Source: a virus
Reading direction: 5' to 3' (one strand)
Virus record (IMG/VR): IMGVR_UViG_3300024432_000029
Location: 1-42,557 of that record
DNA length: 42,557 bases
A program made the position numbers and the translations under genes. Under the pieces are notes generated by a model. The model made no database searches, was not told the origin of the DNA, and was given only the letters and a program-made list of their open reading frames with translations. Positions 1 to 9,700 of this stretch are shown piece by piece; position 1 is the stretch's first letter, and every line of letters starts with the position of its first letter.

Positions 1-45
1 ATATGGCTCATCCATATAGATACTTAGCTAGAGGATGAGCCATAT
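1..45. repeat. 13-bp perfect inverted repeat at the window edge
   Basis: Bases 1-13 (ATATGGCTCATCC) are the exact reverse complement of bases 33-45, with a 19-base loop. The left arm begins exactly at base 1, so the repeat may continue outside the window. No T-run follows it on either visible side, so it is not a typical terminator. If the window is circular, the start codon of the small ORF crossing the junction (ATG at 11-9, - strand) lies inside one arm and would be base-paired in mRNA. Confidence 0.8.
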
Positions 46-83
46 TGAGTCTTGCTCCAAACAGAGGTCGGTAAGTTAAAGTA

Positions 84-362
84 TCAGACAAGATTTACTC
101 CCTCAAGGCTTTGAAGTTCTTCCTCTACCTTGCTTGACCTAATATATTGGTTTCTCCACACTTTACCAACTTCCATTAGTCTAGCTTCAACAGCCTTCTT
201 TAAAGTTTCAGACTCATACCTGTAGCAAGTAATCCCTTTTATTTCCTTCTCAGCTATAGCCACTCCGTCCTTCACTAGTTCTAAGATTGCTACCACAGAG
301 TAGTGGTCTTCGGTAGGTGAAGTTGCGCTCACCAACTCCTTTATCCTTACACTTATATCCAT
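84..362 (-). CDS. Hypothetical 92-residue protein, last late gene before the left edge
   Basis: I do not recognise this family. The product is charged and probably mixed alpha/beta, with one cysteine (GITCYRYES) and a Lys/Glu-rich C-terminal helix. The ATG is preceded by AGGAGAACAAG, a good ribosome site. It lies ten bases downstream of the large fibre-like gene and is transcribed with it, so a role in virion structure or adsorption is the contextual guess. The 80 bases after its stop hold only the inverted repeat at the window edge. Confidence 0.75.
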   Translation of the reverse strand: MDISVRIKELVSATSPTEDHYSVVAILELVKDGVAIAEKEIKGITCYRYESETLKKAVEARLMEVGKVWRNQYIRSSKVEEELQSLEGVNLV

Positions 363-372
363 CTTGTTCTCC

Positions 373-3150
373 TTACCTCTGCACTATAGCGGCTATTCTG
401 CTAGCCACCTGAGCATTGGTACTTCCATTGTTATTGTTTACTACTACCCGTAGTCTAGTAAAATCAGAAACATCAAGACTGAGGACGAATTGCTCGCCTT
501 TGCTATATATCTTCTTAGCTGCTGTCTGACTATTAGTTAGCGCATCAAGCATGGTAAAGTCAGTACCGCCAGTAATAGCTACTACCTTCATCCACTCAGA
601 ATTAGCTAGGGTAGTATTCTCCCAGAATATTATATCGTTGACTACTGGTGTGTTGGCTCCTATATCTATCTCAACCTCTCCAGCAGCCTCATTACCATCT
701 GCAGTAATCTCAGTAGCAGCAGCTATACCACAGACAGCAGAGGCTATTGCTCTCCAAGCATCGTCACCGCTTGCCTTCTCTGACACCTCAATACGGTACT
801 CCGTTCCAGCTACTACAAAGGCGGTAGTAGCTGTTCTACCATGACTTATGAGAATAGCCACCTTCTCGATATTAGTGAGAGCCAGTTCAGATGACTTCTG
901 CTGACCGTTGGCAGCTACCTTAGTGATAGCAAGTAGCTCAGTTTCTATCCTCTTAGTGATAACAGGAGTATCTGGCTCAAGATGTATCAACTCTCCATTG
1001 AGTTTAACATCTGCTACATAAGATGAGACAAATGTACCTGATGCCTGCCAGCCCTTCTCAAAGGTGATACGGTAGATAGTCATACTATTGAATCGCTCAT
1101 CACCTTGGAAGTCATCCCAGCCGAAAAGATTGGTAGCTCCAGTACCAGTTATTAGACTAGTATTGGCTATGCCTTCACCATAGTAGAAGAACTGGTCTGT
1201 AGTCTGGTTAAGTTCATGAGCGTTCCAGCCAGCACCTTTCTCCAAATCTGCGTGGTTAGCTAGCTGAGTTATCTCAGCTCTTATGTCGTAGTCATAAGGG
1301 TCATGCACCCAGATAACCATATTGACTCCAAAGGACTCTGCAGCATCCTGATAGTAAGACCACATAGCTGTACTGAATAGAGGTACTGGAAGCTCATCGA
1401 CTGGAATGTTCAGTCTCGCCCAATCATCTCCAGTCTGTACTCCACCATTCAGTTCAGCTAGCCAACCTGTACTGCCCTTCTCGGTTAGCGGAATTGTAGT
1501 ACCTCTTATCCATCCTGCTCTACCATTATTCTCACACGATAGACTAGGCTTACCAAATGGACTCCCAGTCAGTCCCTTTCTAGTTCCAAGGTCATTCAGG
1601 TCAGCAGGCTCCATCTTGACTGGTATGTCGTTTATCTGTATAGAGCCAATCCAGACATCACCAGCTGTACAAGTTCCTCCCCACATACCATAGAAAACCT
1701 CAATCTGATATACAGTCCAAGTACTGAATACAACATCATCTTGGAAGTTAGCCCAAGTATAAGGATTACCAGGTCCTTCTCCTGTGCATATATCAGGCGA
1801 ACCTACATTGTTACCAAAGTAGAATAGGCTAGCGGCTGAATTAACAAAGGTCTCATGCCATCCTTCAGTTACAGCATCGCCACCAGCAACTGCAAGAGTT
1901 ATCTCTGCTCTGGCATCATGATTATCAGGGTCATGAACTCTAATGCCAATGCTAGGAGCATAAAGACCTACATCAGCAGTTCCTGCAAGAAACTTATAGT
2001 AGGTATACATTATCTCATCAAGGTCAGTAAGCTTCATCTCATTTATAGGCAGCCAGATGGCAGCCTGGTCTTCCCACGCACCAGCCTTCTGCAAGCCACC
2101 ATTCAGATGAGCAGCCCAAGGACCTTGACGGAACTGCCTATTAGGTTCAGTACCTAAAACATAATTAGCATTTCTAACTACCTTCTCCCAGACAGCCCAG
2201 CCGCTGTTATCAGCAGTAAGAAGAGGCTTACCAACTCCCCACTCAGCCTGACGAACACCCCCCCACTTATCCAGCTGCTCAGGAGAGTAATCCAAATCTG
2301 CTGTTGCTATTGCTTCATGCTTGTCTTTCCTAACACCAAGAGCCATGAAACCTTTGTCGCCAGAAGTATGAGTAGCATCCTCAGCTTTCTCAATTACATT
2401 TCCAGCAGCATCTACTAACTTAGCATTGATTGCGTCAGCCGTATCATCAGTTATCTCAGAGCCATCAGGCGAAACCAGTTTAGCTAAGCCAATAACATTA
2501 GTACTGGTATTAAGAGATATACTGGTTTTTAGTCCCTCTATATCCATAGATATTCTACGGATTTTAGCATGGAGTGTTCCTACAGCCCCAGCAGCGACAA
2601 GTCCATCGCCCCCTACTCCAAACTCAGCATTCAGTTCGTCTATACCATCTTCAATTTCCTTCAGCCTATCCATTACTGTATTCTCAGTAGGAGTATCTGA
2701 GATAGCACCCACAAGCACTTTCAGCTCATCTATGCCATCCTCAATGTCAGAGGTGTTGACTTCAATATCGCCAACATCTATCCTCATATTCTTGATTCTG
2801 TCAATCAGAGTCACAAGTCCAGCAGAGGCATAGCTAATACCTCTAACTGCAAATGTGCGGTTTGATGTCTGAGCTGCTGATAGGTAGACTTTGATGAACT
2901 GATACTTGCCGCCTAGCGGTACTGTAGTTCTGAATCCGCCAATGGAAGATGGTACTGGCTCTTCTTGCCCGATGAGGTCAAAGGCTCCTGCTGATTGATT
3001 AGAACCTTTGATTTGAACCTCAGCTGTTTCAATAGTAGGTATGTCTATTTCGATTGCTTCAAAGGATTCGTGAAGGTCAACCTCGGGAGTGTTCTGTGAG
3101 TCTGTATCTTTGACTAGTGTAACTGGATACCATTTACTTATTAAAGACAT
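373..3150 (-). CDS. Fibre/spike-like virion protein with coiled coil and tandem lectin-like domains
   Basis: This 925-residue protein is probably a tail fibre, spike or other exposed appendage. I chose the ATG at 3150 because GGAGGGGG lies seven to eight bases upstream; a TTG five codons earlier overlaps that site. The N-terminal ~110 residues look like a beta attachment domain. A short heptad region follows (~130-175, with IEDGIDEL occurring twice). Two homologous ~200-residue domains come next (~305-515 and ~525-726), sharing LNGG(L/V)Q, VHDP and RAEIT motifs and a GW...F(F/Y)Y(F/Y)G segment. A Thr/Ala-rich C-terminal domain ends the protein. The duplicated domains resemble beta-sandwich carbohydrate-binding modules in composition, but no family can be named. 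It sits at the distal end of the capsid gene block. Confidence 0.75.
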   Translation of the reverse strand: MSLISKWYPVTLVKDTDSQNTPEVDLHESFEAIEIDIPTIETAEVQIKGSNQSAGAFDLIGQEEPVPSSIGGFRTTVPLGGKYQFIKVYLSAAQTSNRTFAVRGISYASAGLVTLIDRIKNMRIDVGDIEVNTSDIEDGIDELKVLVGAISDTPTENTVMDRLKEIEDGIDELNAEFGVGGDGLVAAGAVGTLHAKIRRISMDIEGLKTSISLNTSTNVIGLAKLVSPDGSEITDDTADAINAKLVDAAGNVIEKAEDATHTSGDKGFMALGVRKDKHEAIATADLDYSPEQLDKWGGVRQAEWGVGKPLLTADNSGWAVWEKVVRNANYVLGTEPNRQFRQGPWAAHLNGGLQKAGAWEDQAAIWLPINEMKLTDLDEIMYTYYKFLAGTADVGLYAPSIGIRVHDPDNHDARAEITLAVAGGDAVTEGWHETFVNSAASLFYFGNNVGSPDICTGEGPGNPYTWANFQDDVVFSTWTVYQIEVFYGMWGGTCTAGDVWIGSIQINDIPVKMEPADLNDLGTRKGLTGSPFGKPSLSCENNGRAGWIRGTTIPLTEKGSTGWLAELNGGVQTGDDWARLNIPVDELPVPLFSTAMWSYYQDAAESFGVNMVIWVHDPYDYDIRAEITQLANHADLEKGAGWNAHELNQTTDQFFYYGEGIANTSLITGTGATNLFGWDDFQGDERFNSMTIYRITFEKGWQASGTFVSSYVADVKLNGELIHLEPDTPVITKRIETELLAITKVAANGQQKSSELALTNIEKVAILISHGRTATTAFVVAGTEYRIEVSEKASGDDAWRAIASAVCGIAAATEITADGNEAAGEVEIDIGANTPVVNDIIFWENTTLANSEWMKVVAITGGTDFTMLDALTNSQTAAKKIYSKGEQFVLSLDVSDFTRLRVVVNNNNGSTNAQVASRIAAIVQR

Positions 3151-3188
3151 TTTAACCCCCTCCAAATGCTTTTTACTTGCTATTTTAG

Positions 3189-3371
3189 TTATTGTCCGTA
3201 GTTTAGTTCCTTACCTGTAGCTTCCCTAGCCATTCCATAAGCACGACCAGCACAGGCTTTCTGGTCAGCACCAGGCTCTTTCATACAGATCTGTATCTCT
3301 GAACTGATTGCTTCCTGTACCTGAGAGTCGGATGAATCTTTAGTTAGTGCTTCCATTTTGGGATTAGGCAT
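3189..3371 (-). CDS. Small hypothetical protein (60 aa)
   Basis: The ORF has a clear GGAGG site six bases before its ATG and lies between the fibre-like gene and another very small gene. The middle, EIQICMKEPGADQKACAGRA, has two cysteines, and the C-terminus is AREATGKELNYGQ. The pattern of a short helix with Cys-x-x-x-x-Cys-like spacing and a gly-arg-ala motif recalls small phage virion-associated proteins found between capsid and tail genes, but I cannot assign a family. Confidence 0.7.
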   Translation of the reverse strand: MPNPKMEALTKDSSDSQVQEAISSEIQICMKEPGADQKACAGRAYGMAREATGKELNYGQ

Positions 3372-3381
3372 ATTTAGCCTC

Positions 3382-3540
3382 CTATGATATAGTAAACTTT
3401 ACCTCATTAGCTTCCCACTGAACCTTATCGCTATTGGCTAATGCTTCGCCAGAAGCAGCTCCTCTGTTGATAGCTTCTTTTGCTATTGGTAGAAGTCTCT
3501 TGAGAACTTCAAACTGCACAAGTGTTAGTACTATTTCCAT
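3382..3540 (-). CDS. Small hypothetical protein (52 aa), coupled to the zinc-ribbon gene
   Basis: The ATG overlaps the TGA of the upstream zinc-ribbon gene as ATGA, which indicates translational coupling. The product is a helical, mildly acidic peptide beginning MEIVLTLVQFEVLKRLLP and ending EVKFTIS. It has no cysteines or recognisable motif. Its ten-base distance from the next gene and the shared strand place it in the late structural operon. Confidence 0.65.
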   Translation of the reverse strand: MEIVLTLVQFEVLKRLLPIAKEAINRGAASGEALANSDKVQWEANEVKFTIS

Positions 3541-3785
3541 CAGAATCTTCCTCCATGTACTTTCTCAGGCAGCATTGGAATCTCCTCCGTTGTTTGTTTC
3601 CTAGACACCACTGTACCATTACAGTCTACAACTGTATCAAAGCCAGCAAAGATTACTCTAGCCCAGGCTGACATTCTAAGCTTAGCAGTTCTGCCACATT
3701 CGCAGACAGTATTGTGTCTATCTGCTATGCTTTTGAGAGCCTCAAAGCTCCTACCACAGCCACAGTTGTATTCGTATAACGGCAT
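3540..3785 (-). CDS. FmdB-type zinc-ribbon protein
   Basis: The chosen start gives MPLYEYNCGCGRSFEAL, the classic N-terminus of the FmdB/CxxC-type zinc-ribbon family: a PxYEY strand, a first Cys pair (CGC) and a second pair (VCECG) about 20 residues on. An earlier in-frame start exists, but the ATG at 3785 has GAGGAAG at correct spacing. Such small zinc ribbons are common among phage capsid genes and have no established reaction; a structural or nucleic-acid-contact role is inferred. Confidence 0.8.
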   Translation of the reverse strand: MPLYEYNCGCGRSFEALKSIADRHNTVCECGRTAKLRMSAWARVIFAGFDTVVDCNGTVVSRKQTTEEIPMLPEKVHGGRF

Positions 3786-3846
3786 CTTATCTTCCTCAGA
3801 GAGGGCAGTTGTTAGCTGCCCTCCCAAACTGATTCTACTTCTTTCT

Positions 3847-4827
3847 CTATGGAGATATTGTTACGAATATCATCGGCAATGACTCACCCTGAAAACTACC
3901 AGTCAATGACCTTGGGTCTGATAGCAGGTAACCGATGATTGGTTTGTGGTCGTCCAAGCGGTCATAAGTACCACTATTGGAGTTACGAGCTGAGATTGAG
4001 CCGTCAGCCATCAGGATGAGAGTGTTACAACCTTCCGCTCCACCAAGAGCGTACTCCAGATGCATACAAGACATAGGGCCCCAGGTCTGATACCAGCCAT
4101 ACCCATTCATAGCAGGGTCGTTATGCATGCAGGCACCCATAACCTTGCCACGATTCGTACTGTAAGCAGACGCCGATTGCCATACAATATGCTTCCAAGG
4201 ATTCTGCATCAAGGTTGTAGCCATACCACTCTTGCTATTGATTACTGGCTGGTCAAGCTCCAGTATGCTCACATTGGAATAACTGCTAAGGCTCACCTTT
4301 GAGTAAGACTTAGTATCATCGTTCCAGATTTCAAAACTAGTGCCAGTACTAGATTGGTAGGTGTGCTTCACAATGTAGCGCCAGAACATCCGCTCATCGG
4401 CAGGTACAGTATCCTTGCCAGTTACCCAACCACCAGAGTAGTAGTCGTTAGACTGAGCAGCTGACACAGTAGTGTTGAAGACAATGTGAAGTTCGTTAGC
4501 CAACTTCCTAACCAGCAATCCATTAGCCATGTCTTGTTGGGCAGCCATAGTGAAAAGGAACTTCCCAGCTAGGTCATCGCCAGGAGTAGTAGCTGTAACG
4601 GCAGTACCACTTTCCGTCAACTTACCTAGATACCTACCATAGTGGAACACCCTCTCACCTTGAACTAGCTTAGTACCATTAGGATACAGAGCAGCAGTAT
4701 CGTCAGCCAAGTAGACGTTAGGCAGCTCCAGGTTACCCCAACCCAGCTCTCCACTAAAGTACTCAGGCATATAGATAGTTCTTCCATGATTTGACCTTAT
4801 GTCATGATTTACTTTTGAACCAGTCAT
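3847..4827 (-). CDS. Putative head decoration or minor capsid protein (326 aa)
   Basis: This gene follows the major capsid gene directly and starts at an ATG with AAGGAG eight to ten bases upstream. The sequence is rich in Gly, Ser, Thr, Tyr and Trp and in alternating polar/non-polar strands (for example FHYGRYLGKLTESGTAV). It has no signal peptide or membrane segment and no obvious catalytic motif. This composition and position suit a beta-rich virion protein such as a decoration, head-fibre or tail-attachment protein. The family is not recognised. Confidence 0.65.
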   Translation of the reverse strand: MTGSKVNHDIRSNHGRTIYMPEYFSGELGWGNLELPNVYLADDTAALYPNGTKLVQGERVFHYGRYLGKLTESGTAVTATTPGDDLAGKFLFTMAAQQDMANGLLVRKLANELHIVFNTTVSAAQSNDYYSGGWVTGKDTVPADERMFWRYIVKHTYQSSTGTSFEIWNDDTKSYSKVSLSSYSNVSILELDQPVINSKSGMATTLMQNPWKHIVWQSASAYSTNRGKVMGACMHNDPAMNGYGWYQTWGPMSCMHLEYALGGAEGCNTLILMADGSISARNSNSGTYDRLDDHKPIIGYLLSDPRSLTGSFQGESLPMIFVTISP

Positions 4828-4884
4828 TTTAGTTTATCTCCTTTTTATTTTTGGTGTTTACTGTGAGGCACACCGTTCAAAGCC

Positions 4885-5976
4885 TTACGCAACTACTGCG
4901 TGGTCTCCGATGTCGGCAATTCTGCCAAGACATAGACTAGAGCCCAGTAGCAAGGCACCGTAGTTGATTAGCCTCAAGCCGCCAGCATCGAAGTCTTCCA
5001 GTTCTGGGAAGCGGACTAGCTTGTACAGGTCTCCAGCACCTTCAGTTCCGCCGTAGGCATAGGTTAGACCAGGCTCCTGGTTCAGGACGTTTCCGCGCTT
5101 GATACCGAAGATGGAGTAGGCACGAGTACCTGTAGTATACAGTCCTCTGGCATCAGCTGAAGCTCCAGTACCAGTTCCGTCTGCCTCGGCAACGAGGTAG
5201 TCAGTTCGGATTATAGGAATACCATCCCAGAAGAGTATCCTCTTGCCCAGGTCATTGTAGCCCATAGTGATGAAGCTCATCCCACCAGCAACACTGGTCA
5301 TAAGACTAGCAAAACCCCGCTCCTGATAGGCTTCATCCATTCTGCGGATGATTTCAAAAGGAGACCAGAGCTCATCTATACCATGAAGCATAGCATCAGC
5401 CAGTACTCTCAGGAAGTGCAGACTAAGACCTACACCTGCGCCTCCATTATCAATGTTCTTCTGGTCATAAGTACTGCCATGAGTGTATGGAGTACCATGC
5501 TCAGCAGCTAGAGCGTGTAGTCCGTCAAACTGCTTAGTGCTAGTATAGGTGTTGTCGGCATAGATCATCCTCAACCCAATCTTCCGCTTGAGTCCTTTCT
5601 CAGACTCCAGAAGCACTCTTGCTTCGTAGTTAGTGTAGCTTCCGTAGATACCAGGTAGATAGTGGTCTAGCTTTCTCTGGATATAGCTTCTGCGAAGGGT
5701 CATTTCCTTCTCCTCATAGTCTACATCCTCAGTCCAGGATAGTTGCTGACCAATATCTATTTCAGTTACTGCAGCTTCAATGGCGCTTACTGCGGATGGC
5801 TTTTCTCTTAGCCACTCTATCTTAAGCCCGCTGTGAGCAGCCTGACCTACGGTTACTCTGTCTAGAGGGTTATTGCGTTTTATATCTTCTTCAAAGACAC
5901 CAGGTATCTTCATTGACTGCGTCAGCTTCTGCGCCGCCGCTAGGTTAGCCCAATGACCTCCACTTTCGTCTGCCAT
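4885..5976 (-). CDS. Major capsid protein, probable HK97 fold
   Basis: The 363-residue product follows a scaffold-like gene and has the length and layout of HK97-fold coat proteins. An N-terminal arm is followed by a long E-loop-like charged segment (~85-115, with YEEKEMTLRRSYIQRKLDHY). A helix-rich P-domain follows, and then A-domain strands with FWDGIPIIRTDYL, a segment type typical of this fold (a strand reading 'the capsid protein G-P-I...'). The start has AAAGGAGAA. There is no fused protease. Function is inferred from context and fold-like features rather than one diagnostic motif. Confidence 0.8.
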   Translation of the reverse strand: MADESGGHWANLAAAQKLTQSMKIPGVFEEDIKRNNPLDRVTVGQAAHSGLKIEWLREKPSAVSAIEAAVTEIDIGQQLSWTEDVDYEEKEMTLRRSYIQRKLDHYLPGIYGSYTNYEARVLLESEKGLKRKIGLRMIYADNTYTSTKQFDGLHALAAEHGTPYTHGSTYDQKNIDNGGAGVGLSLHFLRVLADAMLHGIDELWSPFEIIRRMDEAYQERGFASLMTSVAGGMSFITMGYNDLGKRILFWDGIPIIRTDYLVAEADGTGTGASADARGLYTTGTRAYSIFGIKRGNVLNQEPGLTYAYGGTEGAGDLYKLVRFPELEDFDAGGLRLINYGALLLGSSLCLGRIADIGDHAVVA

Positions 5977-5999
5977 GTTATTTCTCCTTTAATAGATTT

Positions 6000-6662
6000 C
6001 TAAGTTTGGGGTGGAGCGTTGCGGACTCCGCGTATAGGTGTAGCTTCCAGAGCCTTAGCTGCTCTCTCTATATTAGTCTGGGGAGCAGCTTCTCCAGAAC
6101 CACCACCTATAGCATAAGGTCCTACGCTACCACCTCTGGCTGTAGATACAGCCTTTAATGCTTCCTCAAAAGCGTCAAGCTCACTCATATTCTTCTCTTT
6201 GATAGTATCGGGAACTACTCCGTATTGTAGTACTAGATTAGCTCTCCTCAACTCTAGAGTGCTAGTTGCTAGCACATCCACTCTGCCTATGGCAGTCTCT
6301 AATTCCTGCTTGACCTTCGCAGCTTCCTCATCGGTTACTGCACCCGTCTCACGGGCTTGCTCGTTCTCTGTGATTTTAGCGTTTAGAGTAGCTATCTGCT
6401 TCTGACCTTCAGATACCTCAAGTTTGGCAGTATCTATGGCTGCCTCATGAGATGTCTGCTGAGTCTTCAGCTGCCCCTCTAAGCTGTTCTTAGCGGCTAT
6501 CAAATCTGACTCTGGCACATACTTCTTACCATCAAGAAGTGTTGCGCCGTCCTTCAACTCTACCTTAGGAAGAGTAGGAGTAGTAGGCGGAGTTGTTGGA
6601 GGAGTCTCTCCTTTATCGTCGCCAGAACCACCAGTGCCATCTGGTACTTTGTCTTCTACCAT
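6000..6662 (-). CDS. Capsid scaffolding protein
   Basis: This 220-residue protein has a Pro/Thr-rich acidic head (~10-33), a long heptad-rich coiled coil (~50-145, rich in Ala, Glu, Gln and Lys) and a basic, Gly/Pro-containing tail ending IRGVRNAPPQT. Scaffold proteins of tailed phages typically combine a central coiled coil with a short basic C-terminal segment that binds the coat protein. It lies 23 bases before the capsid gene and is the first gene behind a late promoter, which fits the high scaffold and coat expression needed for procapsid assembly. Confidence 0.8.
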   Translation of the reverse strand: MVEDKVPDGTGGSGDDKGETPPTTPPTTPTLPKVELKDGATLLDGKKYVPESDLIAAKNSLEGQLKTQQTSHEAAIDTAKLEVSEGQKQIATLNAKITENEQARETGAVTDEEAAKVKQELETAIGRVDVLATSTLELRRANLVLQYGVVPDTIKEKNMSELDAFEEALKAVSTARGGSVGPYAIGGGSGEAAPQTNIERAAKALEATPIRGVRNAPPQT

Positions 6663-6683
6663 TGTATAGTCCTCCCTTATTGT

Positions 6684-6720
6684 AGTCTACCACATATGTA
6701 GGGCGATTGCAAGGATAATA
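6684..6720 (-). promoter_or_regulatory. Late-type promoter upstream of scaffold/capsid genes
   Basis: Read on the - strand this contains ATTATCCTTGCA, then 18 bases, then TAGACT preceded by TGG (an extended -10). The same 12-base element with the same 18-base spacing and TGGTA(C/G)ACT occurs upstream of the small-terminase candidate (18877-18913). The -35 half is far from TTGACA, so recognition may need a phage activator. The scaffold start codon lies about 21 bases downstream. Confidence 0.65.
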
Positions 6721-6735
6721 AATAAACAAAACAAT

Positions 6736-9700
6736 TTATTTTATCATCTCCTTGGTCAGGTATCGCTTTCTCAAATCCTCGTATATCTCCTTAGCCTCAG
6801 ACGAGAGCAAAGCTGTAGTTGTTCCGAAGAAGTTAAGCCATGCATCGGTCTCTGGGTCAAGTATGCGGAGGCGCTGTCTAGCTTCTCTGAGCCTTTTCTG
6901 ATAGCCTGATATGAGTTTAACCCCGTCAGGACCTATTATCTCTCGCAGTTCTTCTCGCTCAGCAGCAGGAGCTACCTCATATCTGCGTATCTGCTGTACT
7001 TGTTCAGGCTCATACTCACGGAGTACTATGGCTCGGAGATTTCTATAAGGTCTCATAAACTCTCGGCTAACCTGCCAGTAGAGTTTCTCCATAGGAGTCC
7101 AGTCGGCTTGAATCCTCTGAAGTAGGCGTTCTCTGTGAGGAGCATCCAGAGACTCTAGTAGTATATCTATGTAGGCGTAGTAGGTATCAAAGTCTCTCTC
7201 CATCCGCTGAGACTCCCAGCTCCACTTATAATCTGGGCGGAGTTCATAGTAGTAATAGAGTAGCTCTTGGTCAGGTGTCTGGGTAGGAGTAGGAATATTG
7301 CGCTCCTCTAGCATCTTAGCTCTCTCTTCAAAAGTTTTAGGAACATCCTTGTAGGCAGGAGACTCTCCAAGTACTCTAACTGCCTCTGCCAGGCTTCCTA
7401 CCAAGTCACTGCGGAAACTCATCCACTGGTCAGGACCTATCTCGCCATCTACAAACTGACGATTCATCTCTACCATGCTTGGACGGACTAGTTTGCCATC
7501 CTCATAGACTCCAGTAGTCCTAGCCTCATTATATACTTTGTCCAGCTCTTCATAGTAGTCTCTAGTCTTGACATCCAGTAGCTGCCAGCTGGAAGGATAG
7601 AGAGGAGTAGTAACTCCCTGCCATCTGCGGTAAGTCTCCCACTCATATAGTAGCTTCTGCTGATAGACATCTAAGTGGTAGTAGTCAGAGAATCTCTTAC
7701 CTGTTACTGGGTATTGACGGTCAATCTGCTCTTGGACAGACACTGATACTCCAGTGGCTTCTTCAATAGCTAGTCTCATCTCCTTGCGGATTTCTGTAAA
7801 CTCCTGTGGTCTTATGCGGAACAAACCAGTTTGCTGCATCAGTATACCTTTGATACCATCAACTCGGTTAACTGCATCTAGCCAGAGCTTCTCTTCTTCT
7901 GGAGTTAGTTTCTCCCCAGTCTGCTTCTTCCGCCAGATGAGGTCAGCATCATAGCCTTCTTCTCCCAGTGTAAGCATAGTCATATAGTCTCTAAAGCGGT
8001 CTGGGTAGATATGGTCTAGCACTGCTCCTATATGCTGAGGAGATAGAGCTCTCAAACCACTAAGGCTTGTCCTCACCCAGGCAGGAGCTAGTTGCCCCCA
8101 TTCAGGCTTGTCCTTCGCCCAAGCTCCAAAGGCTACAATAGGTAGCATAACATGGACACCTGGGAAGAAGCCTGCTCTACCTATGTAGTCTATAAACTCC
8201 ATTCCAGGCATCGCATCATAGTACTCAGGGAAGTCTCGGAGGTAGAAGGATCTAAGACCGCCCATCCAGACTGAGCCTCTAAGGATATTTATCTGAAGGT
8301 CAGTGGCAGGTACTGGCAGATAGCCTTGGTCAGTATAGTCCATAAATCTGGCTAGTCCTGTCATAGTGCCAGGAGTTCGCATATAAGTTCTAGGAATCCA
8401 GCGCCAGCGGAAGAGCTCATAGTTCCAAAATGGGAAGATAGCTCGCATAGATTCATCTATGATGTTAGCATCGTCATAGGTAGGATAGGCTAGAGCGTGC
8501 ATATCTCTGGCTTTAGTCATGGCAGATTCCTTGGTAGTCCACCAGTCAGCAGTCCCAGTAATCTCCTTATAAACTGGCAGTTTCTCTACATCATCTGCTA
8601 CTCCATTTATATACTGACGCCACCTGACTATATCAGATTCAGGAATCTTGTTAGCAGCGTGTAGTCTAGTTATCTCTTGCCTTATCTCTTCCAGCTGCAT
8701 TAATGTAGGACTGTCAGGAGTTAGTATTGTAGGCTCTATTCCCAGATTCCTCCAGAGCTGGTCATAGACTTCTCCTATAGCATCATCAGTAAAGCCGAGG
8801 TCAGCAGCACTCTTGCCTAGCTTAGCAGCATAAGCATCAGCCTGCTCTACAGTATGTAGAATGAAGTCCTCTCTTGGGCGGATAGTGGCGTGGTGCTGTA
8901 TTCTAGTAAGTCCTCTGTATAAGTCATCCCCAGCAGAGCCGTACAGATAAGCTAGATGGTTAGGAGTTAGTTCACCCACTACCTCAGGAACAAAGTCAGG
9001 TACGAATACTGGTTTATCTACTGAGTTTAGGAAGTTGCGACTAGCCCTTAGCCTAAGGTCTTTAAACTTTCTAGCATTGAGGTCAAACTCATCCCAGATG
9101 GTAGCTTTCTGAGCTCGCTGCTGACCCCAGAAGCGCTCATTCCTTTGGCGCTTAGCAGTTCTAGGAATTACTGCCTCTATCTCAGATATCCTATTGCGAG
9201 TTGCTAGGATATTCTCTAGCTCAAGGCGGCTGATAGAGTCTAGGTCAGTGAGGCGAGCAAGCTGAACATCCGTGAGTCCAGAAGCTTTAGCGTTATCTAC
9301 TAACTGGCTCATTATCCTTGTCAGTTGTACCTCAGATGTATCCATATACTCTGCCAGCAACTTAGCTGAACCAACTTCAAAGTCATCCATCTCACCAGGA
9401 AGTAGCTTAGCTTTCCTCAGTTCAGTCAGGCGTCTGTAGTCATGTATTCTCTCACCAGTACCTTCTACTAGGCTACTGATATTCTGCATATCCCCAAGGA
9501 ACTCATCTAGATTGCGAGGAGGATTAGCTAGGAAGTTATCTGCCTCATTAGTTAGTACATCCATCTGATTTTTGAGGCTAACTAAGGACAGCTCCCTTTC
9601 TCGCTCTACCCAAGCAGCCATCCTACCGTCTATGTCAGTGAAGATACTGCCATCCAGTACCTCATCTCTGATACCATTCTTAGTCATCATCCTGACATCA

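Noticed and set aside
551-2833. Long + strand open frames opposite the fibre-like gene
   Set aside because: They are antisense to a coding region, lack ribosome sites, and encode Ser/Pro-rich low-complexity products, as expected of shadows.
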